From positions 109,403-173,402 of the forward strand of contig NZ_AUIE01000015.1 of the NCBI RefSeq assembly GCF_000423545.1: DNA of 64,000 nucleotides. The letters run 5' to 3'. Position numbers and translations under genes: made by a program. How positions within the stretch are numbered: the first letter of the stretch is position 1; every line of letters starts with the position of its first letter. Of this stretch, positions 43,563 to 51,760 are shown piece by piece. This DNA comes from Metapseudomonas resinovorans DSM 21078. GTDB taxonomy: Bacteria > Pseudomonadota > Gammaproteobacteria > Pseudomonadales > Pseudomonadaceae. The notes beneath the pieces were generated by a model, which was given only the letters and a program-made list of their open reading frames with translations, was not told where the DNA came from and did not search any database.

Positions 43563-44876
43563 ATGACCGCTGCAATCAAACACCCGCTGCCTGCCGCCGA
43601 GCGCGCGCCTTCCTATTACTCCGCAAGCCTCAACGAGGAGACGGCCTATCCCACCCTCGAAGGGGAGGTGAACGTTGACGTCGCCATTATCGGCGGTGGC
43701 TTCACCGGGGTTGCCACCGCAGTGGAGATGGCCGAACGCGGCTACAAGGTGGCGCTGGTGGAAACCCACAAGATCGGCTGGGGCGCCACGGGCCGCAACG
43801 GCGGCCAGGTCACCGGCAGCCTGTCGGGCGACGGGGCCATGCGTAAACAGATGAGCGGCTTTCTCGGCAAGGACGTGGACGACTTCATCTGGTACCTGCG
43901 CTGGCGCGGCCACGAGATCATCAAGAACCGCGTGGCCAAGTACGGCATTCAGTGCGACCTCAAGCACGGCCACTTGCACGCGGCGATGAAACCTTCGCAC
44001 ATGGCCGAGCTGAAGGCCTCCTACGAAGAAGCGGTGCGCCGTGGCATGGGGGACGATGTCACCCTGCTGGACGCCGCCGGTGTGCGCGAGCACCTGGATT
44101 CCGACCTCTATGTCGGCGCCATCAAGAACACCCGCAACATGCACCTGCACCCGCTGAACCTGTGCATTGGCGAGGCCAAGGCCGCCGCCAGTCTGGGTGC
44201 GCTGATCTTCGAGCACTCCGAGGTGCAGGACATCATCCACGGCGATCGCCCGGCGGTGATCACCAGCCGTGGCCGGATCAATGCCCAGCAGGTGCTGCTG
44301 GCCGGCGACGTCTACCACAAGCTGGAGCGCAAGAAGCTCAAGGGCATGATCTTCCCGGCCATGGGCGGCATCGTCACCACCAAACCCCTGGGCGACCTGG
44401 CGAAAGCGCTCAACCCGCAGGACCTGGCCGTCTACGACTGCCGCTTCGTGCTCGATTACTACCGCATGACCGGCGATGGCCGTCTGCTGTTCGGCGGTGG
44501 TGCCAACTATTCAGGGCGCGACTCCCGTGACATCGAGGCGGAGCTGCGGCCCTGCATCGAGCGCACCTTCCCGAAACTCAAAGGCGTGGAGATCGACTTC
44601 AAGTGGAGCTGCGCCATGGGCATCGTGATCAACCGCATCCCGCAGCTCGGCAAACTGTCGAAAAACGTCTGGTACTGCCAGGGTTACTCCGGCCACGGCG
44701 TGGCGACTACCCACATCATGGGCGAGGTCATGGCCAATGCCATGAGCGGCAGCCTGGAGAAGTTCGACACCTTCGCCCAGTGCCAGCACATCCGCGTGCC
44801 GCTGAGCGAGCGCCTGGGCAACCACATGCTGGCGGTGGGCATGTGGTACTACCAGATGCTGGAGAAGCTGCGCTGA
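43563..44876 (+). CDS. FAD-dependent gamma-glutamyl-amine oxidase (PuuB/PauB-like)
   Basis: A 437-residue DAO-type flavoprotein. The dinucleotide-binding motif is VDVAIIGGGFTGVATAVEMAERG, with the GWGATGRNGGQVTGSLSGD block and the late NVWYCQGYSGHGVATTHIMGE, both typical of gamma-glutamylputrescine oxidases. In the known pathway this enzyme oxidises the amine end of the gamma-glutamylated substrate to an aldehyde. The aldehyde dehydrogenase and amidase that finish the route are not adjacent. Confidence 0.87.
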   Translation: MTAAIKHPLPAAERAPSYYSASLNEETAYPTLEGEVNVDVAIIGGGFTGVATAVEMAERGYKVALVETHKIGWGATGRNGGQVTGSLSGDGAMRKQMSGFLGKDVDDFIWYLRWRGHEIIKNRVAKYGIQCDLKHGHLHAAMKPSHMAELKASYEEAVRRGMGDDVTLLDAAGVREHLDSDLYVGAIKNTRNMHLHPLNLCIGEAKAAASLGALIFEHSEVQDIIHGDRPAVITSRGRINAQQVLLAGDVYHKLERKKLKGMIFPAMGGIVTTKPLGDLAKALNPQDLAVYDCRFVLDYYRMTGDGRLLFGGGANYSGRDSRDIEAELRPCIERTFPKLKGVEIDFKWSCAMGIVINRIPQLGKLSKNVWYCQGYSGHGVATTHIMGEVMANAMSGSLEKFDTFAQCQHIRVPLSERLGNHMLAVGMWYYQMLEKLR

Positions 44877-44899
44877 TCGATTTGTTGTGCGTCCTTATA

Positions 44900-44926
44900 A
44901 AGCCGGCCTCGCGCCGGCTTCTTTTT
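44900..44926 (+). terminator. Rho-independent terminator after the oxidase gene
   Basis: AAGCCGGC (44900-44907), loop CTCGC, GCCGGCTT (44913-44920), then CTTTTT. It isolates the gamma-glutamyl-amine genes from the large operon that follows. Confidence 0.88.
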
Positions 44927-44970
44927 GTCCGCTGTTCGCGGGTGACGCTTTCTCATGTGATGATCGATCT

Positions 44971-45005
44971 GTTTCACAAGTGAAACGTCGTTTTATGTGT
45001 AGAAC
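44971..45005. promoter_or_regulatory. Distal operator pair of the catabolic operon
   Basis: GTTTCACAAGTGAAAC (44971-44986, perfect palindrome) and GTTTTATGTGTAGAAC (44990-45005). Their centres are 19 bp apart, exactly as in the pairs at 45230-45264 and 60337-60371. This pair is about 259 bp upstream of the proximal one. The remaining part of the 408-base gap (45006-45212) shows no gene. Confidence 0.65.
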
Positions 45006-45212
45006 AGCAACGCCTGTTACCAAATGGAGCATGCCTGCTCCGAAGTTGTGCACCTGGGACCCAGTTCCGTAGGACTCACCTGAAGGTGCTCTCGACTCTT
45101 CCCATGTCGTTGGTCAGCAATTTCCGTTGGATCTGTCTGATTGTAATCGTAACTAATTGATTAATAAGGTTTAACCCTCGAAACAAGGAGGCTTCTGCAA
45201 GCACCTATTTCC

Positions 45213-45228
45213 TGGCACGTCTCATGCA
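45213..45228 (+). promoter_or_regulatory. Sigma-54-like -24/-12 element before the ABC transporter genes
   Basis: TGGCACGTCTCATGCA matches TGGCACG-N4-TTGCA at all but one position, with GG and GC separated by 10 bases. Transcription would begin near 45239, within the proximal operator pair, giving a leader of about 46 bases. Confidence 0.55.
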
Positions 45229-45229
45229 C

Positions 45230-45264
45230 GTTTTATAAATAAAACAATGTTTCGTATATGAAAC
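45230..45264. promoter_or_regulatory. Proximal operator pair of the catabolic operon
   Basis: GTTTTATAAATAAAAC (45230-45245, perfect palindrome) and GTTTCGTATATGAAAC (45249-45264). Centre spacing is 19 bp. They begin two bases after the -12 element and cover the expected start of transcription, so a bound regulator would repress. The IclR protein encoded in the operon is the likely ligand-responsive binder. Confidence 0.65.
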
Positions 45265-45284
45265 AAGTGTGAGGCCAGAAATAG

Positions 45285-46136
45285 ATGAGAGCCACCTCGT
45301 TGAGTATCTACACCCCAGAACAACCGCAGGGCGCATCCAAGGCAAACGACGCCCGCGTCGAGATCGAGTTCCGGGGTGTCACCAAACGCTTCCCGGTCAA
45401 GGGCCAGGCTGAACCCACGGTTGCCGTACAGAACCTTAACTTCAGCATTCGCAGCGGTGAGATCGTGTCCATCATCGGCCCGTCGGGCTGTGGCAAGAGC
45501 ACCCTGCTGAACATGGGGTCTGGCCTCTATACCCCGACCGAGGGTGAGGTGTATGTCGGCGGCGAGCGTGTGACCGGTCCGGTGCGCAGAGTCTCGTTCA
45601 TGCTGCAGAAGGATCTGCTGATGCCCTGGCGCAGCATTCGCCGCAATATCGAACTGGGGCTGGAAATCGAGGGTCGTCCGGCAGCCGAGCGACGCGCCAT
45701 CGCCGAAGAAATGCTGCATAAGTGCCACCTGACCGGTTTCGGCGACCACTATCCCTTCCAGCTTTCCGGTGGCATGCGCCAGCGTGCCGCCTTGGCCCGG
45801 ACCCTGGCTACCGACCCGCAGGTGCTGTTCCTCGACGAGCCGTTCTCGGCCCTCGACGCCCAGACCAAGATGATCCTCCAGCAGGATCTGGCGCAGATGC
45901 TTTTCGAGCAGAAGAAGACGGCTCTGTTCATCACTCACGACCTGATCGAAGCCATCGCGTTGTCCGACCGCATCCTCGTCATGAGCGCCCGTCCGGGCAA
46001 CATCATCGAGGAAATCGAAGTGAGCCTGCCGCTGCGCAACAACCCGCTAGAACGCCGCAAGCTCCAGGAAATCGGCCCTCTGGCCGGGCGCCTGATGACC
46101 TTGCTGAAAGTCGGTGAAGACGCCGAGCTGCACTGA
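45285..46136 (+). CDS. ABC transporter ATPase (NitT/TauT type)
   Basis: A 283-residue ATPase: Walker A IIGPSGCGKSTLLNM, Q-loop region SFMLQKDLLMPWRSI, signature LSGGMRQRAALARTLATDPQVLFLDEPFSALDAQTK, and the switch histidine in FITHDLIEAIALSDRI. It belongs to the SsuB/TauB group that imports small organic acids, sulfonates or nitrogenous compounds. It is the first gene of the large catabolic operon and is followed 37 bases later by the binding-protein gene. Confidence 0.9.
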   Translation: MRATSLSIYTPEQPQGASKANDARVEIEFRGVTKRFPVKGQAEPTVAVQNLNFSIRSGEIVSIIGPSGCGKSTLLNMGSGLYTPTEGEVYVGGERVTGPVRRVSFMLQKDLLMPWRSIRRNIELGLEIEGRPAAERRAIAEEMLHKCHLTGFGDHYPFQLSGGMRQRAALARTLATDPQVLFLDEPFSALDAQTKMILQQDLAQMLFEQKKTALFITHDLIEAIALSDRILVMSARPGNIIEEIEVSLPLRNNPLERRKLQEIGPLAGRLMTLLKVGEDAELH

Positions 46137-46173
46137 CCCGCCACCTGACCTGAATCCCCAACAGGAGCTGCAG

Positions 46174-47169
46174 ATGTTCAAGTCCCTGATCAACGCCTCG
46201 CTGTTTTCCCTTGCCTTGGCTGCCGGTGTGTCTGCGCAAGCCGCGCCCAAGGAAATCACCTACCTGCTGCCGGCGCCGCCGAACTCGCCTGCCTTCGCCC
46301 CCTGGATCATCGCCCAGCACAAGGGCTACTACGGCCAGCAGGATCTGAATGTCACCTTCGTCGCCGGCAAGGGCGGGGTGGATGTGGCCAAGCAGATTGG
46401 CGCCGGTAACGCTTTGGTGGGCGGCGCCATCGGCGACACCCCGATCATCGTCCGCGCCAACGGCGTGCCGGTGAAGGCGGTAGCGGTGCTGGGTGCCAGC
46501 GGCGTGACCATGATCGCTACCGACGAGAAGGCCGGCATCAACAGCGTGAAGGATCTCAAGGGCAAGACCCTGACCGTGATGTCCTACTCCGACACCACCT
46601 ACTACGCACTGCTGGCATCCATGCGCAAGGCCGGGCTGGACAAGTCCGATGTGGAAGTCCAGGCGGCTGGCCCGTCGGGTGTCTGGCAGCTGTTCTCCGC
46701 CGGCAAGTCCCAGGCCATGGCCGGTGTGCCGGACTGGGTGGTGAACGCCGAGGACGCCGGACTCAAGGTCAAGCTGATGCCGGGCAGGGAAGTGTTCGAA
46801 AGCATGGCCCAGGCGATCCTCGCTTCCGAAGAGGCCATCGAGAAACAACCTGATGTGGTGGCGGGCGTGGTCAAGGCCACCCTCATGGGGATGCAGGACA
46901 TCATCGCCGACCCGAAGGCCGCGGCTGCCACCTTCGCCGAGGCGGTGCCCAGCTACAAGGGCAAGGAGGCCAGCCTGGAGAGGGTCCTGCGCCTCTACGT
47001 CGAGCACGTCTACGCCAATCAGCACCCCCTGGGCCGCATCGACTCCGAACGCCTGGACAAGGTCCGCAAGTTCTACGTCAGCGAAGGCATCGTCAGCCGC
47101 GAAACCCCGCTGGATGAGCTCTATACCAACCGCTTCGTCGAGACCGACGGCGTGGCCGCCAAGCAATAA
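46174..47169 (+). CDS. ABC transporter substrate-binding protein (TauA/SsuA/NMT1-like)
   Basis: A 331-residue exported protein with a signal peptide ending SAQA before APKEITYLLP. The fold is the NMT1/THI5-like two-lobe type (FAPWIIAQHKGYYGQQDLNVTFVAGKGGVDVAKQIGAGNA, LKGKTLTVMSYSDTTYYALLASMRKAGL). AGGAG precedes ATG 46174. Pairing with a TauB-type ATPase and a TauC-type permease defines a complete importer; the ligand is probably a small anionic or zwitterionic compound. Confidence 0.9.
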   Translation: MFKSLINASLFSLALAAGVSAQAAPKEITYLLPAPPNSPAFAPWIIAQHKGYYGQQDLNVTFVAGKGGVDVAKQIGAGNALVGGAIGDTPIIVRANGVPVKAVAVLGASGVTMIATDEKAGINSVKDLKGKTLTVMSYSDTTYYALLASMRKAGLDKSDVEVQAAGPSGVWQLFSAGKSQAMAGVPDWVVNAEDAGLKVKLMPGREVFESMAQAILASEEAIEKQPDVVAGVVKATLMGMQDIIADPKAAAATFAEAVPSYKGKEASLERVLRLYVEHVYANQHPLGRIDSERLDKVRKFYVSEGIVSRETPLDELYTNRFVETDGVAAKQ

Positions 47170-47178
47170 GGTGACCTG

Positions 47179-47955
47179 ATGAACAGCCTGAACAAACCCA
47201 TGCTCGGCAGTATTGCGCTGCTGGTCCTGTTTCTCGCCGGCTGGCAGTGGGGCCCCGGCCTGCTGGGCATGCCCGAGTTCGTCCTGCCCAAGCTGAGCCG
47301 CGTGGCGGAGGAGGGCGTGGCCATGTGGCGCAACGCCGACCTGCTGGAGCACACCGCGATCACCACCCTGGAGATCATCATCGGCTTCGGCCTGGGTGCC
47401 CTCCTGGGCGTGGCCATCGGCGTCGCCCTGGGCTTGTCGCCTACCACCGAGGCCATGCTCTCGCCCTACATCCTGGCGCTGCAGATCGCGCCGAAGGTGG
47501 CCTTCGCGCCGCTGTTCGTGATGTGGCTCGGTTATACGGTCTACCCGAAGATCCTCATTGCCGTGCTGATCGTGTTTTTCCCGGTGATGATCAACGTGCT
47601 CTCGGCCATCCGCACTGTCGACCCGGACATGATCAACCTGGTGCGCGCCATGAGTGCCAGCCGTTGGCAGATATTCCGCCTGGTGGAGTTCCCCTCGGCC
47701 ATGGCCGCGCTGTTCTCCGGCCTGCGCATCGCCTCCACCCTGGCGGTGATCGGCGTCACCGTGGGTGAGCTGGTCGGCGGCAACAAGGGCCTCGGCTTCC
47801 TGCTGGTGGACTCCGAAGGTCAAGGCAATACCGCGGGCGTATTCGTCGCCATCGTCATGCTCACCCTGATTGGCGTGCTGGCCTATAGCGCGGTGGTCTG
47901 GGCCGAGAAGCGCGTCCTGCACTACCTGCCCAAAGCCAACCTGAGCACGGTGTGA
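47179..47955 (+). CDS. ABC transporter permease (TauC/SsuC-like)
   Basis: A 258-residue protein with six hydrophobic segments and the ATPase-contacting EAA-type loop (VRAMSASRWQIFRLVEFPSAMAALFSGLRIAS). It starts 10 bases after the binding-protein stop and its stop overlaps a possible GTG start of the next gene, so the three transporter parts and the first enzyme are co-translated. Confidence 0.9.
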   Translation: MNSLNKPMLGSIALLVLFLAGWQWGPGLLGMPEFVLPKLSRVAEEGVAMWRNADLLEHTAITTLEIIIGFGLGALLGVAIGVALGLSPTTEAMLSPYILALQIAPKVAFAPLFVMWLGYTVYPKILIAVLIVFFPVMINVLSAIRTVDPDMINLVRAMSASRWQIFRLVEFPSAMAALFSGLRIASTLAVIGVTVGELVGGNKGLGFLLVDSEGQGNTAGVFVAIVMLTLIGVLAYSAVVWAEKRVLHYLPKANLSTV

Positions 47956-47960
47956 ATGCC

Positions 47961-48722
47961 ATGAGCCTGAACTCGCTACTGCAAGGTCGCCGCGTGATGA
48001 TCACCGGCGGCGCCCGTGGTCTGGGTTACGCCTTCGCCGAGGCTGCGGCCCGAGCCGGTGCCCGGGTGGTGATCGCCGACATCCTGGAAGACCGCGTGCA
48101 AGCCTCTGCCAACGAACTCGCCGCACTGGGCCTGGACGTCAGCGGCCTGTCCCTGGACCTGGCCGACCCGGCCTCCATCGAGCGTTGCGTGAGTGCAACC
48201 GTCGACCTGCTCGGCGGACTCGATGGCCTGGTCAACAACGCGTCGATCACCAACTCCGGCGGCAAGAGCTGCGAGGAGCTGGAGATCGCGATGTTCGACC
48301 GTGTGCTGCAGGTCAACGTGCGCGGCACTTGGTTGATGACTCGCGCCTGCCTGCCGGCATTGCGTCAGTCCGGCCAGGGCGCCGTGGTCAACCTGGCCTC
48401 CGACACGCCGTTGTGGGGCGCGCCCAACCTGCTGGCCTACACCGCCAGCAAGGGGGCGGTGATCGCCATGACCCGCAGCCTGGCCCGCGAACTGGGTGGC
48501 GATGGCATTACTGTGAATGCCATCGCGCCCGGTCTGGTGGAGGTCGAGGCCACCCAGTATGTGCCCGCCGCCCGTCACCAGCTGTACCTGGACCAGCGCG
48601 CCCTCAAGCGCTCCCAGGTCCCGGACGACGTTTGTGGCGCGGTGCTCTTCGCCCTTTCCGACCTTTCCCGCTTCATCACTGGACAAACCCTGCCGGTCAA
48701 CGGCGGGTTCGTCATGCCCTGA
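47961..48722 (+). CDS. Short-chain dehydrogenase/reductase (classical)
   Basis: A 253-residue SDR with all classical parts: TGGARGLGYAFAEAAARAG (cofactor loop), LVNNASI, the serine in VVNLASDTPLWGAPN and the YTASK catalytic pair, then NAIAPGLVEVEATQYVP. GTG 47952 overlapping the permease stop is an alternative start. Unlike the second SDR of the operon its active site is complete. It probably oxidises an alcohol or dihydrodiol intermediate. Confidence 0.88.
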   Translation: MSLNSLLQGRRVMITGGARGLGYAFAEAAARAGARVVIADILEDRVQASANELAALGLDVSGLSLDLADPASIERCVSATVDLLGGLDGLVNNASITNSGGKSCEELEIAMFDRVLQVNVRGTWLMTRACLPALRQSGQGAVVNLASDTPLWGAPNLLAYTASKGAVIAMTRSLARELGGDGITVNAIAPGLVEVEATQYVPAARHQLYLDQRALKRSQVPDDVCGAVLFALSDLSRFITGQTLPVNGGFVMP

Positions 48723-48735
48723 TCCGGAGGAATCC

Positions 48736-49272
48736 ATGACCGATCTGAACCAGAACCAGAACGCCCCCAAATCCTGGGACCGCCCCGAAGGCGCCAGTTT
48801 CGAGGAGTGGTGCAACACCCGTATCGCCCGTTACTCCACGCGCAAGTACGACTGGAACGCACTGAAGTTCCAGGCCGACTACGACCCCAAGTTCCGCCGT
48901 GCGCAGATGCGTTACATCGGTACGGGCGGCACCGGTGTGGCCAGTGACATGAACACTATCCCGTCAGAGCACTTCACCTTTTCCACCATGGTGATCCCCG
49001 CCGGTCACGAAGGCCCGCCGCACCTGCACATCGACGTCGAAGAGGTGTTCTTCGTCCTGCGCGGGAAGCTCAAGGTGGTCCTGGAAAAAGACGGCGAGCG
49101 CTTCGAAACCATCCTCACCGACCGCGATGTCATTTCCGTGCCGCCAGGCGTGTACCGCGAGGAAATCAACATCGGCGACGAAGACGCGCTGATGTGCGTA
49201 ATGCTCGGCGCGAAGAAGCCCATCACCCCGACCTATCCGCCGGAGCACCCTCTGGCGAGCATCAAGCGCTGA
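48736..49272 (+). CDS. Cupin-domain protein with altered second motif
   Basis: A 178-residue protein with one cupin barrel. Motif 1 is PPHLHIDVEEVFFVLRGKLKVV (two histidines and glutamate). In motif 2, DVISVPPGVYREEINIGDED, the usual histidine after PxGxx is arginine, so the metal site lacks one normal ligand. A role as isomerase, lyase or regulator is as likely as dioxygenase. GGAGG precedes ATG 48736. Confidence 0.75.
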   Translation: MTDLNQNQNAPKSWDRPEGASFEEWCNTRIARYSTRKYDWNALKFQADYDPKFRRAQMRYIGTGGTGVASDMNTIPSEHFTFSTMVIPAGHEGPPHLHIDVEEVFFVLRGKLKVVLEKDGERFETILTDRDVISVPPGVYREEINIGDEDALMCVMLGAKKPITPTYPPEHPLASIKR

Positions 49273-49280
49273 GGTCACCG

Positions 49281-50150
49281 ATGAACATGGCGCAGACCCA
49301 CATCCCCGCTCCGAGCCTGCAGCAGTGCTTTCCCGAGCGACTGGTGCAACTGGCCGACGGCATCCAGGTGGCCATCCGCGAATGCGGCAAGGGTCCGGTG
49401 GTGGTGCTACTGCACGGCATCGGCTCGGGCTCGGCGTCCTGGCTGCATTGCGCCCAGCGTCTGACTGCCAGCTCCCGTGTGATCGCCTGGGATGCGCCAG
49501 GTTATGGGCTGTCCACCCCGTTGCCGCCGGCGCAACCCAAGGCCGGCGACTACGCCGCGCGCCTGGAGCTGCTGCTGGATACCCTGGACGTGGACAGCTG
49601 CCTGCTGGTGGGCCACTCCCTCGGCGCGTTGATGGCCACCGCTTATGCGGCCGGCATCGGCGCGGCGCGGGTTCGTCGCCTGGTGCTGCTGAGCCCGGCG
49701 CGCGGCTATGGCGCGGCCGAGCTGCGCGACACCGGCGAGCGGGTGCGCCGCCAGCGCCTGGGCAACCTGGAGCGCCTGGGCATCGACGGCATGGCCAGCG
49801 AGCGTACGACCCGCCTGCTGGGGCGTAACCCCAGTGAGGACGCCCTGGCCTGGGTTCGCTGGAACATGGCGCGGCTCAACCCCCATGGCTATCGCCAGGC
49901 CGTCGAGTTGCTCTGCGGTGACGACCTGCTGGGCCACGGGCTGCCGACGGCCCCTTGCGAAGTGCATTGCGGTGAGGACGACGGTATCACCACGCCACAG
50001 GCCTGCGGTGCCATCGCCCGCCAGCTCGGCGCACCGTTCTCGCTGATTTCCGGGGCCGGCCATGCCAGCCCCATCGAACAACCCGAAGTGGTCGCAGGAC
50101 GCATTGGCCACGCGCAACGCCACTCTCTTGAAGGAACCGCCAATGGATAA
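49281..50150 (+). CDS. Alpha/beta hydrolase, possibly a C-C bond hydrolase
   Basis: A 289-residue protein with HGIGSGSASWLHCAQRL as the oxyanion loop, LLVGHSLGALMATAYA with the nucleophile serine, and GAGHASPIEQPE with the catalytic histidine. Length and motifs suit meta-cleavage product hydrolases of the MhpC/BphD group as well as many esterases. The presence of an extradiol-dioxygenase-like gene in the same operon favours a ring-cleavage product as substrate. Confidence 0.75.
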   Translation: MNMAQTHIPAPSLQQCFPERLVQLADGIQVAIRECGKGPVVVLLHGIGSGSASWLHCAQRLTASSRVIAWDAPGYGLSTPLPPAQPKAGDYAARLELLLDTLDVDSCLLVGHSLGALMATAYAAGIGAARVRRLVLLSPARGYGAAELRDTGERVRRQRLGNLERLGIDGMASERTTRLLGRNPSEDALAWVRWNMARLNPHGYRQAVELLCGDDLLGHGLPTAPCEVHCGEDDGITTPQACGAIARQLGAPFSLISGAGHASPIEQPEVVAGRIGHAQRHSLEGTANG

Positions 50151-50976
50151 GTCAGACGACCAGCAAGACAAGTACATCGTGCCCGGCCTCGAGCGCGGCC
50201 TGCTGCTGCTCTGCGAATTCAGCCGGAAGAACCGTACCTTGTCGGCGCCGGAGCTGGCGCGACGCCTGAAACTGCCGCGCTCGACCATCTTCCGGCTGCT
50301 GACCACCCTGGAGACCATGGGTTTCGTCACTCGCCTCGGCAATGAATATCGCCTGGGCATGGCGGTACTGCGCCTGGGCTTCGAGTACCTGGCATCGCTG
50401 GAACTGACCGAGTTGGGCCAGCCGCTGCTGAACCGCCTGTGCGACGAGATCCGCTATCCCTGCAACCTGGTGGTGCGCGATAGTCGTTCCATCGTCTACG
50501 TGGCCAAGGTGTCGCCGTCGACCCTGCTGACCAGCACGGTCAACGTCGGCACCCGTCTGCCGGCCCATGCCACCGTGCTTGGCCGCATCCTGCTGCAGGA
50601 CCTGTCTCTCGGTGAGCTGCGCGAGCTGTACCCGGAAGAACACTTGGAGCAGTTCTCGCCCAATACCCCGAAGACGGTGCTGGAGCTGTTCGACCTGGTG
50701 CAAAGCGACCGCCAGCGCGGCTTCGTCCATGGCGAGGGGTTCTTCGAGTCGACCATCTCCACCGTGGCCGCACCGGTGCGCGACCACAGCGGCAAGGTGG
50801 TGGCCGCCATGGGAGCCACCATTCCGTCGGCGCACATCGAACCGACCCGCATCGACAGTCTGGTACGCAGTGTGTGCGGCAGTGCCGACGAACTCTCGCA
50901 CCTGCTCAATTACACCCCGGAGAGCCACGACAACGTCACCTCCATCTTCCGGAGCAAGCAGCATGAGCATGTGTGA
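50143..50976 (+). CDS. IclR-family regulator of the catabolic operon
   Basis: A 277-residue protein with an N-terminal winged helix (GLLLLCEFSRKNRTLSAPELARRLKLPRSTIFRLLTTLETMGFVTR) and the IclR effector domain from about residue 85 (CNLVVRDSRSIVYVAKVSPS, LPAHATVLGRILL, GFVHGEGFFESTISTVAAPVRDHSGKVVAAMGATIP). It overlaps the hydrolase gene by 8 bases and the next SDR by 14, so it is made with the enzymes it probably controls. IclR proteins bind palindromic sites as pairs of dimers; the paired 16-bp operators at 44971, 45230 and 60337 are the natural targets. Confidence 0.85.
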   Translation: MDKSDDQQDKYIVPGLERGLLLLCEFSRKNRTLSAPELARRLKLPRSTIFRLLTTLETMGFVTRLGNEYRLGMAVLRLGFEYLASLELTELGQPLLNRLCDEIRYPCNLVVRDSRSIVYVAKVSPSTLLTSTVNVGTRLPAHATVLGRILLQDLSLGELRELYPEEHLEQFSPNTPKTVLELFDLVQSDRQRGFVHGEGFFESTISTVAAPVRDHSGKVVAAMGATIPSAHIEPTRIDSLVRSVCGSADELSHLLNYTPESHDNVTSIFRSKQHEHV

Positions 50977-51760
50977 TCTGTCCTCCGCCGTGGCGGTGGT
51001 CACTGGCGGCTCCTCCGGCATCGGCCTGGCCACGGTCGAGCTGCTGCTGGAAGCAGGCGCCGCCGTGGCCTTCTGCGGGCGCAACGCCGACCGCCTGCAC
51101 AGCGCCGAGAGCAGCCTGCGCCAGCGCTTCCCTGAGGCGCGCCTGTTCGCCCAGGTCTGCGACGTGCTCGATTCAGCACAGGTCCTGGCTTTCGCCGAGG
51201 CCAGCCAGGCACGGCTGGGCCGCGCCAGCATCCTGGTCAACAACGCCGGCCAGGGCCGCGTCTCCACCTTCGCCGACACCACGGATGAGGCCTGGAGCGA
51301 GGAACTGAACCTGAAGTTCTTCTCCATCATCCACCCGGTGCGCGCCTTCCTGCCGCAACTGGAAGGTCAGGCGGATGCCGCCATCGTATGCGTCAACTCG
51401 TTGCTGGCCAGCCAGCCCGAGCCGCACATGGTGGCCACCAGCGCGGCCCGCGCCGGGGTCAAGAACCTGGTGCGTTCAATGGCCTTCGAGTTCGCCCCGA
51501 AGGGTGTGCGGGTCAACGGCATCCTCATCGGCCTGGTCGAGTCCGGCCAGTGGCGCCGCCGCTTCGAGTCCCGCGAGGAGCGCGAACAGGACTGGACGCA
51601 GTGGACCGGCCAATTGGCACAACGCAAACAGATTCCCCTGGGGCGCCTGGGCAAGCCGATAGAAGCGGCCCGCGCCATTGTTTTCCTCGCTTCCCCCCTG
51701 TCTGCCTACACGACCGGTAGTCACATCGATGTTTCCGGAGGTTTGTCCCGTCATGCGTAA
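50963..51760 (+). CDS. SDR-family protein with replaced catalytic tyrosine and lysine
   Basis: A 265-residue protein with the cofactor loop TGGSSGIGLATVELLLEAG, LVNNAGQG and the C-terminal VNGILIGLVESG. Where classical SDRs have YxxxK, this one has TSAAR in HMVATSAARAGVKNLVRSM, so both catalytic residues are changed; a serine is present in VCVNSLLASQPEP. Such proteins are either dehydrogenases with another mechanism or non-enzymes. It overlaps the IclR gene by 14 bases and the TPP-enzyme gene by 8. Confidence 0.8.
   Translation: MSMCDLSSAVAVVTGGSSGIGLATVELLLEAGAAVAFCGRNADRLHSAESSLRQRFPEARLFAQVCDVLDSAQVLAFAEASQARLGRASILVNNAGQGRVSTFADTTDEAWSEELNLKFFSIIHPVRAFLPQLEGQADAAIVCVNSLLASQPEPHMVATSAARAGVKNLVRSMAFEFAPKGVRVNGILIGLVESGQWRRRFESREEREQDWTQWTGQLAQRKQIPLGRLGKPIEAARAIVFLASPLSAYTTGSHIDVSGGLSRHA

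Noticed and set aside
45006..45212. Hairpin-like GGAGCATGCCTGCTCC in the gap before the ABC transporter as a riboswitch
   Set aside because: Only six paired bases; it lies upstream of the predicted transcript start and has no known riboswitch features.
46003..47922. 639-codon minus-strand open frame opposite the ABC transporter genes
   Set aside because: Shadow spanning the binding-protein and permease genes; no domain.
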